The notes under the pieces were generated by a model that worked only from the letters and a program-made list of their open reading frames with translations, was not told the origin of the DNA and searched no databases. Positions 16,255 to 25,922 of a DNA stretch of 64,000 nucleotides are shown one piece after another. Within the stretch, counting starts at the first letter, position 1. The number at the start of each line of letters is the position of its first letter. The stretch spans positions 21,533-85,532 of the forward strand of contig JAPPFD010000024.1 in assembly GCA_028823995.1 (NCBI GenBank), given 5' to 3'. Source of the DNA: a bacterium (GTDB lineage Bacteria > Actinomycetota > Acidimicrobiia > Spongiisociales > ZC4RG35). The translations under genes and the position numbers were made by a program.

Positions 16255-17453
16255 ACCCAGAAGTCACGGCCTGGATCGAGAAGGCCGACCGCAAGCTCAT
16301 CCCGGCCTACGGTCGGACGCCGGTGGTGTTCACCCGAGGGCAGGGAGTCTGGCTGTTCGACCGGGAGGGTCGGTCTTACCTGGACTGTCTCACCGGCTTG
16401 GCAGTGGTAGCGGTCGGACACGCCAACCCCAGGGTGGCGGAGGCCGCCCGCGCCCAGATGTCGGAACTGGTTCACGTCTCCAACATCTTCTACACCGAGC
16501 CGATGGTGAGCCTGGCCGGACGGCTGTCCGCTCTCTCCGGGCTGGACCGGGTGTTCTTCGCCAACTGCGGGGCCACCGTCAATGAGACCGCCATCAAGCT
16601 GGCGCGGAGGTACGCCCAGAAGAAGCACGGCGCCCACCGCTACGAAGTGATCTCTCTCCTGGACTCTTTCCACGGACGCACCCTGGCCACCCTGGCCGCC
16701 ACCGGCCAACCCTCCAAACAGGAGACCTTCGAGCCCCTCCCGCCCGGGTTCTTTCAGGTTCCTCCCGCAGATATCGCCGCGCTTGACCGTGCTCTGTCGG
16801 ACCGCACCGCGGCGGTGATGATCGAGACCACCCAGGGAGAGGGAGGAGTGATTCCCCTGCCCGCCGACTTCCTCCAGGAGGTCCGGGAGATGTGCGACCG
16901 GAGGGGAGTCCTGTTGATAATCGACGACGTCCAGGCAGGCATGGGGCGGACGGGCCACATGTTTTCCTGGCAGGGCCTGGGTTTCGAGCCGGACATCGCC
17001 ACGGTGGCCAAGGCTCTGGCCAACGGTCTGGCGATCGGCGCCTGCATGGCGCGTGAGGAGGTGGCTACCGCTTTCGGTCCCGGCGACCACGGCACCACCT
17101 TCGGGGGTGGCCCGGTTCCATGCGCGGCGGCCCTGGCGGTCCTCGACGAGATCGCCGAGCGCGATTTGCTGGCCAACTGCCGGGCGCGCTCCCGCCAGTT
17201 CGCAGAGGGCCTGGGAGCCCTGGACGGCGTGATGGAAGTACGGGGTCGGGGACTGCTGCTGGCAGCCGTCCTGGAAGGAGAGTGGGCGGCGGAGACCACC
17301 CAGCGGGCATTGGAACTCGGGCTGGTGGTCAACAACGTACGACCCGATGCAGTGCGGTTCGCACCACCGCTCACCATCACCCCCGAGGAGACCGCCGAGG
17401 CGATTTCCCGGTTCGGCGAGGCCCTGTCGGCTTCGATCGCCGCGGAGAGTTGA
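16251..17453 (+). CDS. argD: Acetylornithine aminotransferase
   Basis: PLP-dependent class III aminotransferase that makes N2-acetylornithine. Length 400 aa, GTG start overlapping the argB stop. It has the cofactor-binding region D-D-V-Q-A-G-M-G-R-T-G, where most ArgD have D-E-V-Q, and the Schiff-base lysine in V-A-K-A-L-A-N-G. G-T-T-F-G-G-G-P matches the family. Its stop is followed directly by argR; an argF gene usually lies at this point in actinobacteria and is absent here. Confidence 0.95.
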   Translation: MNPEVTAWIEKADRKLIPAYGRTPVVFTRGQGVWLFDREGRSYLDCLTGLAVVAVGHANPRVAEAARAQMSELVHVSNIFYTEPMVSLAGRLSALSGLDRVFFANCGATVNETAIKLARRYAQKKHGAHRYEVISLLDSFHGRTLATLAATGQPSKQETFEPLPPGFFQVPPADIAALDRALSDRTAAVMIETTQGEGGVIPLPADFLQEVREMCDRRGVLLIIDDVQAGMGRTGHMFSWQGLGFEPDIATVAKALANGLAIGACMAREEVATAFGPGDHGTTFGGGPVPCAAALAVLDEIAERDLLANCRARSRQFAEGLGALDGVMEVRGRGLLLAAVLEGEWAAETTQRALELGLVVNNVRPDAVRFAPPLTITPEETAEAISRFGEALSASIAAES

Positions 17454-17454
17454 G

Positions 17455-17931
17455 GTGAGTTCTGCCGGCGCCCGGAGGCGGGCACTGCGCGGCCTGCTTG
17501 CCCGGGGAGGGGCCAGGGAGCAGGCGGAGTTGGCAAGGGGCCTGGCCGAGGAGGGGTTTGTGGTCAGCCAATCCACCGTGTCACGGGACCTGCGGTACCT
17601 CGGCGTGGTGAAGAACCAGGAGGGCCGCTACCGGCTGAACTCGCGCAACAACGAAGCAGAAGATCCCGTAGACCCGGAGCGCAGGCTGGGAAGGGTGATC
17701 AACTCCTACACGCTGTCGATAGAAGCCTCCGCCAACCTGGTGGTGATGAGGACCTTTCCGGGCGCCGCCTCGGTGGTGGCCTCGGCTCTGGACGCTTCCC
17801 TGGAGACGGGGGAGGTCGGCAACGTTCTGGGAACCCTGGCGGGTGACGACACCATCCTGGTGGTGGCGGCTCGACCGTCCGGCGGCCGGGGCGTGAAGGA
17901 GCGACTGGAGCAGATCGGAGAGATGACATGA
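17455..17931 (+). CDS. argR: Arginine repressor
   Basis: Hexameric, arginine-responsive repressor of its own operon. Length 158 aa. The N-terminal winged helix has [16 protein letters not shown], and the C-terminal oligomerisation/arginine domain has the [11 protein letters not shown] pattern with the ligand-contacting Asp pair. GTG 17455 is chosen, 1 bp after the argD stop; the frame is open further up but shows no family similarity. It probably acts at the palindrome in the argC promoter. The stop overlaps the argG ATG. Confidence 0.93.
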   Translation: MSSAGARRRALRGLLARGGAREQAELARGLAEEGFVVSQSTVSRDLRYLGVVKNQEGRYRLNSRNNEAEDPVDPERRLGRVINSYTLSIEASANLVVMRTFPGAASVVASALDASLETGEVGNVLGTLAGDDTILVVAARPSGGRGVKERLEQIGEMT

Positions 17932-19121
17932 CAAAGGTGGTTCTTGCTTACTCAGGAGGCCTGGACACCTCGGTGATCCTGGCGTGGCTCCGAGAGGTCT
18001 ACGACGCAGACGTCATTACTTTCACGGCTGATGTCGGCCAGGGTGAGGAAGTGGCCGAAGCTCGCCAGAAGGCGCTCGACACCGGGGCGGTGGAGGCGGT
18101 GGTCTCCGACCTGCGCCGGGAATTCGTAACCGAAGCCGTGTTCCCCGCCTTCCGGGCGGGCGCCCTGTATGAGGGGTATTACCTGCTCGGCACCTCTCTG
18201 GCCCGGCCGATAATCACCCAGGGAATGATTGAAGTGGCCCGACGCTTCGGGGCGGACGCCATTTCGCACGGCGCAACCGGCAAGGGTAACGATCAGGTCC
18301 GTTTCGAGCTTTCCGCCTACGCTCTGGAACCGGACATAGAGGTAATCGCCCCCTGGCGGGAGTGGGATTTGAAGGGGCGGGCCGATCTTGTGGAGTACGC
18401 CCGCAAGCGGGGCATTCCCGTTCCGGTCTCTCCCGAGAAGCCTTATTCAACCGACGCCAACCTGCTGCATGTCTCCTATGAGGGAGGAATACTGGAGGAT
18501 CCCTGGGCTTCCCCGCCCGAGGACATGTTCACTATTACCACCGATCCCCGCCTGGGCCCTGAAGAACCCGAGGAGATAGTCCTTTCCATCGAGAAGGGAA
18601 ACCCGGTGGCGGTGAACGGAGAGCGCTTGGAGCCGGTTGCCATGTTGGAGGAACTCAACCGGCTCGGTGGTCGCCACGGGGTGGGCAGGGTCGACATGGT
18701 GGAGAACCGCTTCGTCGGGATAAAGAGCCGGGGCGTGTACGAGACTCCCGGTGGGACGATTCTGTTTCACGCCCTGCGGGCGGTGGAGTCCATCACCCTG
18801 GACCGGCAGGTGGCCCATCTCCGGGATGAGTTGGCGCCGCGGTATTCGGAAATGGTCTACAACGGGTTCTGGTTCGCTCCGGAGCGCTATGCCTTGCAGA
18901 CACTCTTCGACGAGATGGCCGAGTCGGTGACCGGCGAGGCGCGGCTCTCGCTTTTCAAGGGCACGGTGACGGTCTTGGGCCGCCGGGCCCCCTTCAGCCT
19001 CTACGACCCCGACCGGGCCACCTTCGAGGAGGACAAGGTCTACGACCAAGCGGACGCCGGCGGTTTCATAAGGATCAACTCGCTGCGAGTCCGCCCGCCT
19101 ACAGGCTCCGGGGAGGGATAA
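17928..19121 (+). CDS. argG: Argininosuccinate synthase
   Basis: Joins citrulline and aspartate using ATP. Length 397 aa. The PP-loop motif A-Y-S-G-G-L-D-T-S is at residues 7-15, then [14 protein letters not shown] and the E-Y-A-R-K-x-x-I-P-V region. Length is standard. It overlaps argR by ATGA and precedes argH by 4 bp. Because it needs citrulline, an ornithine carbamoyltransferase must be encoded elsewhere in the genome. Confidence 0.97.
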   Translation: MTKVVLAYSGGLDTSVILAWLREVYDADVITFTADVGQGEEVAEARQKALDTGAVEAVVSDLRREFVTEAVFPAFRAGALYEGYYLLGTSLARPIITQGMIEVARRFGADAISHGATGKGNDQVRFELSAYALEPDIEVIAPWREWDLKGRADLVEYARKRGIPVPVSPEKPYSTDANLLHVSYEGGILEDPWASPPEDMFTITTDPRLGPEEPEEIVLSIEKGNPVAVNGERLEPVAMLEELNRLGGRHGVGRVDMVENRFVGIKSRGVYETPGGTILFHALRAVESITLDRQVAHLRDELAPRYSEMVYNGFWFAPERYALQTLFDEMAESVTGEARLSLFKGTVTVLGRRAPFSLYDPDRATFEEDKVYDQADAGGFIRINSLRVRPPTGSGEG

Positions 19122-19125
19122 CAGA

Positions 19126-20493
19126 ATGACCCTCTGGGAAGGGAGGCTGGGAGGCGTCCCCGCATCGGCAATGTGGAACTTCACCGTCTCGGTGGCCGAC
19201 CGCCGCCTCCTGGAGGACGACATCGAGGGTTCCATGGCCCATGTGGCCATGCTGGGAGAAGTCGGGATACTGTCCAAGCAGGAGACGGAGGCAATCACCG
19301 CCGGCCTCCAGACCCTGTCCGAGGAGGCGGGATCGGGCGCGTTCGCATTCAGCGACGACGACGAGGACGTTCACTCGGCGGTGGAGCGTCGTCTGATAGA
19401 ACTGGTCGGCCCGGTGGGGGGCAAGCTTCACACCGGCCGGTCCCGCAACGATCAGGTAGCCCTGGACCTCATTCTCTACATGCGGCGGGAAGCGCTGGGT
19501 CACGCCGATGGACTGGCTCGGCTGGCGTTGGTCCTGGTGGCCGCCGCGGAACGGTTGGGTCCGGAGGTGGTGGTCCCCTCCTACACCCATCTCCAGCAGG
19601 CTCAACCGACCCTATTCGCCCACCACCTCCTGGCTTACGGACAGATGGCGGCGCGGGACCGGCGTCGCTTTCTGGACCTGGCCGACCGGCTGGACTGTTC
19701 TCCGCTCGGCGCGGGAGCGTCGGCGGGTTCGTCGCTGCCCTTGTCGCCGGAGAGGACCGCATCGCTGCTCGGCATGTCCGCCGCCTTTGCCAACTCGCTG
19801 GACGCGGTAGGGTCCCGGGACCGGGCCGCCGAGTACGTGTGGTGTTGCGCCCGCGCCCTGGTGTCTCTTTCCCGACTGGGAGAGGACGTGGTGTTGTGGT
19901 CCACGCGGGAGTTCGGTTGGGTCACCCTGGCGGATGAGTTCGCCACCGGGTCCTCGGCCCTGCCGCAGAAGAAGAATCCCGACGTCGCCGAGTTGGCGCG
20001 GGGCAAGGCGGCCAGTGCGATCGGATCGCTCACCGCCATGCTGGCATTGGAGAAGGGCCTGCCCATGTCTTACAACCGCGACCTGCAGGAAGACAAAGAG
20101 CACCTCTTCCGGGTTGATGACGACCTGGCCGGCGCCACCTCCGCTCTTGCGGGGCTGATAGCTTCCGCCCGGTTTCATCCCCCTCCGCCCGCTCCGGAGA
20201 CCGCAGCCCTGGATCTGGCCGAGGCGCTGGTGGGGAGAGGAGTGCCCTTCCGGGAAGCGCACCGGGTCACCGGAGCGATAGCGGCACGGCTGGCGGCGGA
20301 GAGCCGGGAATTCTCGTCCCTCTCTTTTTCCGACCTTGCGGATGCCCATCCCTCCTTTGAGCCTTCCGATCTGGACCTCCTGGACCCGGTCATCTCGGTG
20401 AACCGGAGAGCGACTCCCGGGGGCGGGAGCCACGGGAGCGTGACCGCCCAGATCGCCCAACTCCGCGCGGAACTCTCCGGCGAGGGGTCGTAG
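19126..20493 (+). CDS. argH: Argininosuccinate lyase
   Basis: Last enzyme of arginine synthesis, splitting argininosuccinate to arginine and fumarate. Length 455 aa, fumarase/aspartase superfamily. Motifs include H-T-G-R-S-R-N-D-Q-V-A near residue 100, the Y-T-H-L-Q-x-A-Q-P-T region, and the signature G-S-S-A-L-P-Q-K-K-N-P-D with the catalytic serine loop (Leu where many have Met). It is the last arg gene; a hairpin and direct repeats follow in the gap before the transporter genes. Confidence 0.97.
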   Translation: MTLWEGRLGGVPASAMWNFTVSVADRRLLEDDIEGSMAHVAMLGEVGILSKQETEAITAGLQTLSEEAGSGAFAFSDDDEDVHSAVERRLIELVGPVGGKLHTGRSRNDQVALDLILYMRREALGHADGLARLALVLVAAAERLGPEVVVPSYTHLQQAQPTLFAHHLLAYGQMAARDRRRFLDLADRLDCSPLGAGASAGSSLPLSPERTASLLGMSAAFANSLDAVGSRDRAAEYVWCCARALVSLSRLGEDVVLWSTREFGWVTLADEFATGSSALPQKKNPDVAELARGKAASAIGSLTAMLALEKGLPMSYNRDLQEDKEHLFRVDDDLAGATSALAGLIASARFHPPPPAPETAALDLAEALVGRGVPFREAHRVTGAIAARLAAESREFSSLSFSDLADAHPSFEPSDLDLLDPVISVNRRATPGGGSHGSVTAQIAQLRAELSGEGS

Positions 20494-20517
20494 ACCTCCA
20501 AGAGAATCCAGGTGGTT

Positions 20518-20555
20518 CCGGGTCTCCAAACCGTTGGACCCCGGGTCTCCAAACC
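20518..20555. repeat. 15-bp direct repeat and hairpin after argH
   Basis: CCGGGTCTCCAAACC occurs at 20518-20532 and again at 20541-20555. The first copy can also pair with TTGGACCC (20534-20541), forming an 8-bp stem with a 2-nt bulge. It may end the arg transcript or bind a regulator of the downstream transporter. Confidence 0.45.
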
Positions 20556-20610
20556 TAGACTCAAGGCCAGCCGATGGATGCTTGGTCCTAACTCGAAGTA
20601 AAGAGACATA

Positions 20611-22137
20611 TTGGCGAACCGACCCAGCCTTGCCTCACCGACGCGACCGCCGCTCTGGCGGAATGCCACCTTTCTCAAGTGGGCCGCGCAGATCGGCGTG
20701 CTGTTCGGCGTGCTTGCTTTGGGATCGGTGTTGGTCGGCGAGGCGATGGCCAACATGAGAGCTCAGGGGCTGTCGCTCGACTGGGATCTCCTGACGGATC
20801 CCCCCGGCATCCAACTGGGCGAAGGCATCTTCATCAAGCCGAGCACCGGGATGGAGGCGTTTTACACCGGGGCGGTCAACATGCTGCGCGTTGCCCTGTC
20901 CGGGATCGTGGCCGCCACCGTGGTGGGGGCAATGGTCGGAATCGCCAGGCTTTCCTCCAACTGGCTGGCGTCGAGACTGGCTACGGTGTTCGTGGAGACC
21001 CTTCGCAACATCCCGGTCCTGGTGCAGGTCGTGTTCTGGTTCTTCCTTGCCTCGACCCTCTTTCCCGTCCTGGAGGAAGACAGTTCGGGGCCCATTCCCG
21101 GAGTCCTCCTGGTAAGTCGCAAAGGGGTGTCCTTCGCTTGGCCCTTCCCCCAGGAGACCTTCTGGCAGTGGGGGGCGTTTCTGGTGGTTGGTCTGCTGAC
21201 CGCCCGGTGGGCCTATCGCACCCGGATGCGAAGAGCCGAGGAGTTGGGAGAGGACACCCGTCCCCTTACCTGGGCATTATTGGTCTTCTTGGCATGGGCG
21301 GTGGTGGGCTGGTTCGCCCATCCTCTGGCCGGCGCCATCGGGTGGTTGTTCATGTTGTTGGGGGCTTCGGTGGGAGCCATCCCGGTGGTGGTCTACCAGG
21401 TCCTCCTTGCGCTGGTCTCTCTATATCTGGGATGGCGGTGGATTCATCGCTTCCTTGAGTCCCGGCGAAGTCCGGCGGGACTGGCCAAGCTCACCGATGA
21501 CGACTACTTCCGGATGATCCTGGCCGGAGCGCTGGGCGCGGGGGGCGCGGCTGTTCTGATGCTGCTTCCGGCCGCAACCGAGGTGGGGACCAACGTGGTT
21601 CAGTACTTGCTGGAGTTCTGCGATCAGAAGTTCGAATTCCTCCGGTCCGGGGCGCCGTTGGCCATAGGCACTCCCTCGGTCGACGTGCCGGGCCGTTTTC
21701 CGCAGATCGCCAGCACCGGTTTGACCATGACTCCCTCCTTCTTCGGGATCTGGATGGGGGTGACTCTCTACACCGCATCGTTCATCGCCGAGATCGTGCG
21801 CGGGGGGATACTGTCGGTGCCAAAGGGTCAGAGCGAAGCCGGTTATGCCCTGGGCCTGCGGCGGGGACAACTCCTGCGCATGGTGATCCTGCCCCAGGCC
21901 TTCCGGGTGATACTCCCGCCGCTGGGCAACCAGTACCTGAACCTCTCGAAGAACACCTCCCTCGGGATAGCGGTGGCCTTCCCGGAGATGGTCCAGGTGG
22001 GACAGACCATGTTCAACCAGACCGGGGACACCATCCAGGTGATCCTGATCTGGATGGCCTTCTATCTGAGCATCAGCCTGCTGATTTCGGTGCTGATCAA
22101 CTACTACAACCGGCGTACCCAACTGGTGGAGAGGTAG
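20611..22137 (+). CDS. aapQ: General L-amino acid ABC transporter permease (AapQ-like)
   Basis: 508-aa inner-membrane permease of the polar amino-acid family. Its length and layout match AapQ/BztB rather than the usual 220-aa HisQ type: two permease halves (ATVVGAMVGIARLSSN near residue 105; the EIVRGGILSVPKGQSEAGYALGL EAA-type loop near 395, with the S-K-N-T-S-L segment after it) separated by a long extra membrane region. The start is TTG 20611 with an A/G-rich site just upstream. It abuts aapM with no gap. No binding-protein gene (aapJ) precedes it. Confidence 0.87.
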   Translation: MANRPSLASPTRPPLWRNATFLKWAAQIGVLFGVLALGSVLVGEAMANMRAQGLSLDWDLLTDPPGIQLGEGIFIKPSTGMEAFYTGAVNMLRVALSGIVAATVVGAMVGIARLSSNWLASRLATVFVETLRNIPVLVQVVFWFFLASTLFPVLEEDSSGPIPGVLLVSRKGVSFAWPFPQETFWQWGAFLVVGLLTARWAYRTRMRRAEELGEDTRPLTWALLVFLAWAVVGWFAHPLAGAIGWLFMLLGASVGAIPVVVYQVLLALVSLYLGWRWIHRFLESRRSPAGLAKLTDDDYFRMILAGALGAGGAAVLMLLPAATEVGTNVVQYLLEFCDQKFEFLRSGAPLAIGTPSVDVPGRFPQIASTGLTMTPSFFGIWMGVTLYTASFIAEIVRGGILSVPKGQSEAGYALGLRRGQLLRMVILPQAFRVILPPLGNQYLNLSKNTSLGIAVAFPEMVQVGQTMFNQTGDTIQVILIWMAFYLSISLLISVLINYYNRRTQLVER

Positions 22138-23877
22138 ATGAGCGCCGAATCCTTCGATCTTCCCCTGCCGCCGGAGCCTCCTCCCAAGGTCTCTCGGATC
22201 GGGTGGCTGGACTGGGTGCGCAAGAACCTCTTCAACTCGGTGTTCAACGGAACCCTGACGGCAGTGCTGACTGCGGGCCTGTTGCTGCTGATCCTGGCGG
22301 TACTGCGTTTCGTGTTCAGCCCGGATCGCCGATGGGAGGTGATGCCGCCCAACGCCGCCAACTACGTGGTGGAGGCCTACCCCCGGGAGGACCTGTTCAA
22401 CATGTGGTTGTCGTTGTGGATCGTCGCCGCCCTGGCGGGATTCTCCACCGCATCATGGGGGATGAGGGGACAGGTTTCGGTGATCAAGGTGGTGGCTGCT
22501 GTGAGAGCGATAGGGGCTACTGCGTTGGTGGTGGGGGTGCTCTCATTGTGGTCTCCCGCCGGCAGCGCCACCCAGACGGTTCTGGTATTCGGAGGGGTGG
22601 CGCTTTTCGGAGTGGGAGTGGGGGCCATGCGTCTGGTGCGGGAGGAAAGAGAGGTCTCGGTGGCGAGGGTGTTGGCCATCGTGGGCGCCCTGCTGGTGGG
22701 CTTGGTCTGGTACATGCCGCTCGAGTCCGGTACCACCTGGCCCCTGACGATCACGGCGTTGGTGGTGGCGGCGTTTCACTGGGTCGGGAAACTGGTGGGG
22801 CAGTGGCTGTCGGACCGGTTGATGAAGAGGGTGGTCACCATTCTGTGGGTGCTGTCCTTCCCCGTTATCTACCTGCACATTCAGCGCAACCCCTCCCTGG
22901 TCTGGGAAGAAGTGACGTCCTGGCTGCCGTGGGCAGGCCTCCTGATCGCGGCTGGGCCTGCGGTGATCTGGATCGTGAGCCGGGCGGGACGGGAGCAGGC
23001 GGCCGGGGTGAACTTCCTTCTGGGCGCGGTCGCGATCTATTCCTGGGTCATCCAATGGCCGATGGCTATTCGGGTTCTGTTTCTGCTGCTGACGCTCTTT
23101 TCGTTGGCCACACCCACGTTTGCTGCCAGTCCCAGGGCGCGAAGAGCCTTCTACTGGACGTGGCTGGCGGGTGGGGTGTGCACTCTGTACCTCTTCCTGG
23201 CGGGCATCGGATCGACCGATCTCGCTACCCGTGGGCACTTCCTGGGCGGGATCAACCTCACCATCCTGCTGGCAGTGGGGGGCACGGCGCTTTCCTTCCC
23301 CCTGGGGGTGATGCTGGCGCTGGGGCGCACCTCGTCCATGCCGATCTTCAGGATTCTCTCCATTGTCTACATAGAGGTGGTGAGGGGCGTTCCCCTCATT
23401 ACCGTGCTGTTCTTCGGTGACAAGGTGATTCCCCGGTTCCTGCCGCCGGGACTCGACTTCGCCGGCGAGGCCAAGGCGCTCTTGGCGATCACCGCTTTCT
23501 CTGCGGCCTACCTCGCCGAGAACGTCAGGGGAGGGCTCCAAGCTGTCTCGAAGGGTCAAACCGAGGCATCCCGGGCGTTGGGCATGACCACGGCCCAGAT
23601 GACCATGCTCATCACTCTTCCGCAGGCCCTGCGGGTGGTTATTCCGGCGTTGGTCGGTCAGGCCATCGCCCTTTTCAAAGACACGTCCCTGGTGGCCATC
23701 ATCGGGCTGGCAGACTTCTTGCGGGTGGCGCGCGATATCGTGCCCAACCAGCCCGATTCCTTGGGGAGCATCCTGGAGAACCTGCTCCTGGCGGCCTTGG
23801 TGTATTGGATTTTTGCTTTTAGCTTCAGTCGGGCCAGCCTGCGACTGGAGAAACGATTGGGCGTGGGCACCCGGTAA
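22138..23877 (+). CDS. aapM: General L-amino acid ABC transporter permease (AapM-like)
   Basis: 579 aa, starting directly after the aapQ TAG. The C-terminal 210 residues are a standard amino-acid permease domain (L-A-V-G-G-T-A-L-S-F-P-L-G, E-N-V-R-G-G-L-Q-A-V-S-K-G-Q-T-E-A near residue 470, then F-K-D-T-S-L). The N-terminal part contributes about eight more hydrophobic segments. AapM/BztC proteins are usually near 380-430 aa, so this one has a clearly longer membrane extension. It pairs with AapQ to form the channel. Confidence 0.85.
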   Translation: MSAESFDLPLPPEPPPKVSRIGWLDWVRKNLFNSVFNGTLTAVLTAGLLLLILAVLRFVFSPDRRWEVMPPNAANYVVEAYPREDLFNMWLSLWIVAALAGFSTASWGMRGQVSVIKVVAAVRAIGATALVVGVLSLWSPAGSATQTVLVFGGVALFGVGVGAMRLVREEREVSVARVLAIVGALLVGLVWYMPLESGTTWPLTITALVVAAFHWVGKLVGQWLSDRLMKRVVTILWVLSFPVIYLHIQRNPSLVWEEVTSWLPWAGLLIAAGPAVIWIVSRAGREQAAGVNFLLGAVAIYSWVIQWPMAIRVLFLLLTLFSLATPTFAASPRARRAFYWTWLAGGVCTLYLFLAGIGSTDLATRGHFLGGINLTILLAVGGTALSFPLGVMLALGRTSSMPIFRILSIVYIEVVRGVPLITVLFFGDKVIPRFLPPGLDFAGEAKALLAITAFSAAYLAENVRGGLQAVSKGQTEASRALGMTTAQMTMLITLPQALRVVIPALVGQAIALFKDTSLVAIIGLADFLRVARDIVPNQPDSLGSILENLLLAALVYWIFAFSFSRASLRLEKRLGVGTR

Positions 23878-23894
23878 TCGAAAGGGAGAAATAG

Positions 23895-24647
23895 ATGGAA
23901 AACGGAGCAGCCAACCCGATCATCGTTTGTGAGAACGTGAAGAAGTGGTTCGGGGACTTCCAGGCCCTGCGAGGAGTCACCACCTCCGTCGAGGAAGGGG
24001 AGGTGGTGGTGGTGATCGGTCCGTCGGGCTCGGGTAAGTCGACATTCATCCGCTGCATCAATCGCCTGGAGCAGCACCAGGAGGGCCGGATCGTGGTGGC
24101 CGGGATCGAACTCACCTCCGATGTGCGCAACATCGAGCGGATCCGGTCGGAGGTGGGGATGGTCTTCCAGCAGTTCAACCTGTTTCCGCACCTCACCGTC
24201 ATGCAGAACATCACCCTGGCACAGGTTTGGGTTCGCAAGCGTTCTAGGTCGGACGCCGAGCAGCGCGCCATGGCTCTCTTGGAGCGGGTGGGGATCCCGG
24301 AACAGGCCGCCAAGTATCCCGGCCAGTTGTCGGGCGGCCAGCAGCAGCGGGTGGCCATCGCCCGTTCCCTGGCCATGGATCCCAAGATCATGCTGTTCGA
24401 CGAGCCCACGTCGGCTCTCGATCCGGAGATGATCAAAGAGGTGTTGGAGGTGATGCAGGAGCTAGCCGGGACCGGGATGACCATCGTGGCCGTCACCCAC
24501 GAAATGGGTTTCGCCCGGGAAGTGGCAAACCGCATCGTGCTGTTCGACGAGGGCCAGATAGTCGAAGAGGGCCCCCCCTCGGAGTTCTTCGCCAACCCCC
24601 GCCATCCCCGCACCAAGATGTTCCTGAGCCAGATACTCAGTCACTAA
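23895..24647 (+). CDS. aapP: Amino acid ABC transporter ATP-binding protein (AapP-like)
   Basis: 250-aa ATPase. Walker A is GPSGSGKST near residue 41, the Q-loop V-F-Q-Q-F-N-L-F-P-H, signature LSGGQQQRVAIARSLA, Walker B M-L-F-D-E-P-T-S-A-L-D and switch V-T-H-E-M-G-F. These are the marks of GlnQ/AapP-type amino-acid importers. It lies 17 bp after aapM with a good AAAGGGAGAA site. It ends convergent with the HNH endonuclease gene. Confidence 0.94.
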   Translation: MENGAANPIIVCENVKKWFGDFQALRGVTTSVEEGEVVVVIGPSGSGKSTFIRCINRLEQHQEGRIVVAGIELTSDVRNIERIRSEVGMVFQQFNLFPHLTVMQNITLAQVWVRKRSRSDAEQRAMALLERVGIPEQAAKYPGQLSGGQQQRVAIARSLAMDPKIMLFDEPTSALDPEMIKEVLEVMQELAGTGMTIVAVTHEMGFAREVANRIVLFDEGQIVEEGPPSEFFANPRHPRTKMFLSQILSH

Positions 24648-24701
24648 TCGCCCCACCGGGTGGTTCTTGTCCGCTTCCAAAATGCGGGGGAGAGACGCGG
24701 C

Positions 24702-25922
24702 CTATTCTCTTTGTTTAGCCGGGTGTAGCGCTCTGCGGCGTTGACGGGGTTGGTGTTTCGAGTGGGGTGGGCGTGTCCGGCCGGGGGGTGGTGGGCGTAG
24801 CCGGTAGGCGCCGGTGGGGGTTTGTTCAACTTGCCAGTCCCGGTCGTGGACGTTGTGGTGGCACCGGGAACAGAGCAAACACATGTTGTCGAGGTTGGTG
24901 GGGCCTCCGTTTTGCCAGTGGATGATGTGGTGGGATTGACACCAGGCGGCTTTGGCGCCACATCCGATGCATGCCCGGTCGCGGGCGATGAGAGCTGCGC
25001 GTTGGGAGGGACTGGCCTTACGTCGTGCCATGCCTAGGTCCATAGGCACCGACGGTCCCCGGAAGATAGCGGGCAGGATTTGCGCGTCGCAGGCCAGCCG
25101 TCGCAGTTCGGAGGCGGGGATAGGAGTCCCGTTCTCCAAGCGAGCATGGCCCAGTTGCTGGTTCACCACGTCGAAGTCGGCGATCACCAAGAGCCTCACG
25201 TCCTGGGATGGCCCGCCTTTCTTCCCTCCCGGACGAGTAAGCAACAAAGCAAGGGCGTCAGCCATTCTCTGCCCTGGCGTGGCCCGGTTCTGAGGGTCTT
25301 CTTCCTGCCATAGTTCGTTCATCTTCTTGGACAACGCTGTCTCGATCCGCGCTCCGGTGATCGGGTCGAACCGCCCGTACAGCACGGTCATCCCGTCCTC
25401 CAGAGCGGTTCGGATCTTGGCATACCGCTGTGACCGCTGATGCTCCAACCTCGAAACACCGTCATCCTGGGAACGTTGTCTTTCGTGTTTGCGGACCGTA
25501 GCCGCGAATTTGTCAGGAGACTGAGCACGGGCGTCGTTCAACAGTTCTTTCTCGTCTATGGTGCCCCGCTGGCTGGCCCTGGCAAGGATCCGCGCGTTCT
25601 CATATGGGATATCCCCGTCCCGCAGGCCCTTCGACGTCTCCGGAAGCTTCTCCAGTTCCCGAGCGGTCTCCACCTCAGAACGGGCCCGCCGGCGGTGCTT
25701 CTTGCCCCTCTCCCGCAGCTCGGTCTCGGTGATCTCGGTCCCCGCCCGGCGGCTCAGTTCGGCCAGGGCCTCGGCGCGGATCCCCGCCAGTTGGTTCTCT
25801 CCACGGATGGTGGACTGCACCCGATCCCGAAGTTCGGTCACCGTTGCTTCACCCACCGACAAAGAGGGTCCCAACACCCTCGCCCGGTTGGCCACCTTCC
25901 GGTCCACTGTTGTCGTGTTCAT
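24702..25922 (-). CDS. DUF222 / HNH endonuclease domain protein
   Basis: 406 aa from ATG 25922. The N-terminal two thirds is the alpha-helical DUF222 (13E12 repeat) region, Lys/Arg-rich with A-R-A-Q-S-P-D-K-F and D-G-M-T-V-L-Y-G-R-F-D-P. The C-terminus is an HNH nuclease module with CIGCGAKAAWCQSHHIIHW, N-L-D-N-M-C-L-L-C and C-H-H-N-V-H-D, giving the zinc cysteines and the catalytic His. Such proteins are scattered in many copies through actinobacterial genomes, and their biological role is unsettled. The frame continues upstream of 25922 but runs through A/T-rich DNA without family similarity. It stands alone on the minus strand. Confidence 0.85.
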   Translation of the reverse strand: MNTTTVDRKVANRARVLGPSLSVGEATVTELRDRVQSTIRGENQLAGIRAEALAELSRRAGTEITETELRERGKKHRRRARSEVETARELEKLPETSKGLRDGDIPYENARILARASQRGTIDEKELLNDARAQSPDKFAATVRKHERQRSQDDGVSRLEHQRSQRYAKIRTALEDGMTVLYGRFDPITGARIETALSKKMNELWQEEDPQNRATPGQRMADALALLLTRPGGKKGGPSQDVRLLVIADFDVVNQQLGHARLENGTPIPASELRRLACDAQILPAIFRGPSVPMDLGMARRKASPSQRAALIARDRACIGCGAKAAWCQSHHIIHWQNGGPTNLDNMCLLCSRCHHNVHDRDWQVEQTPTGAYRLRPPPPGRTRPPHSKHQPRQRRRALHPAKQRE

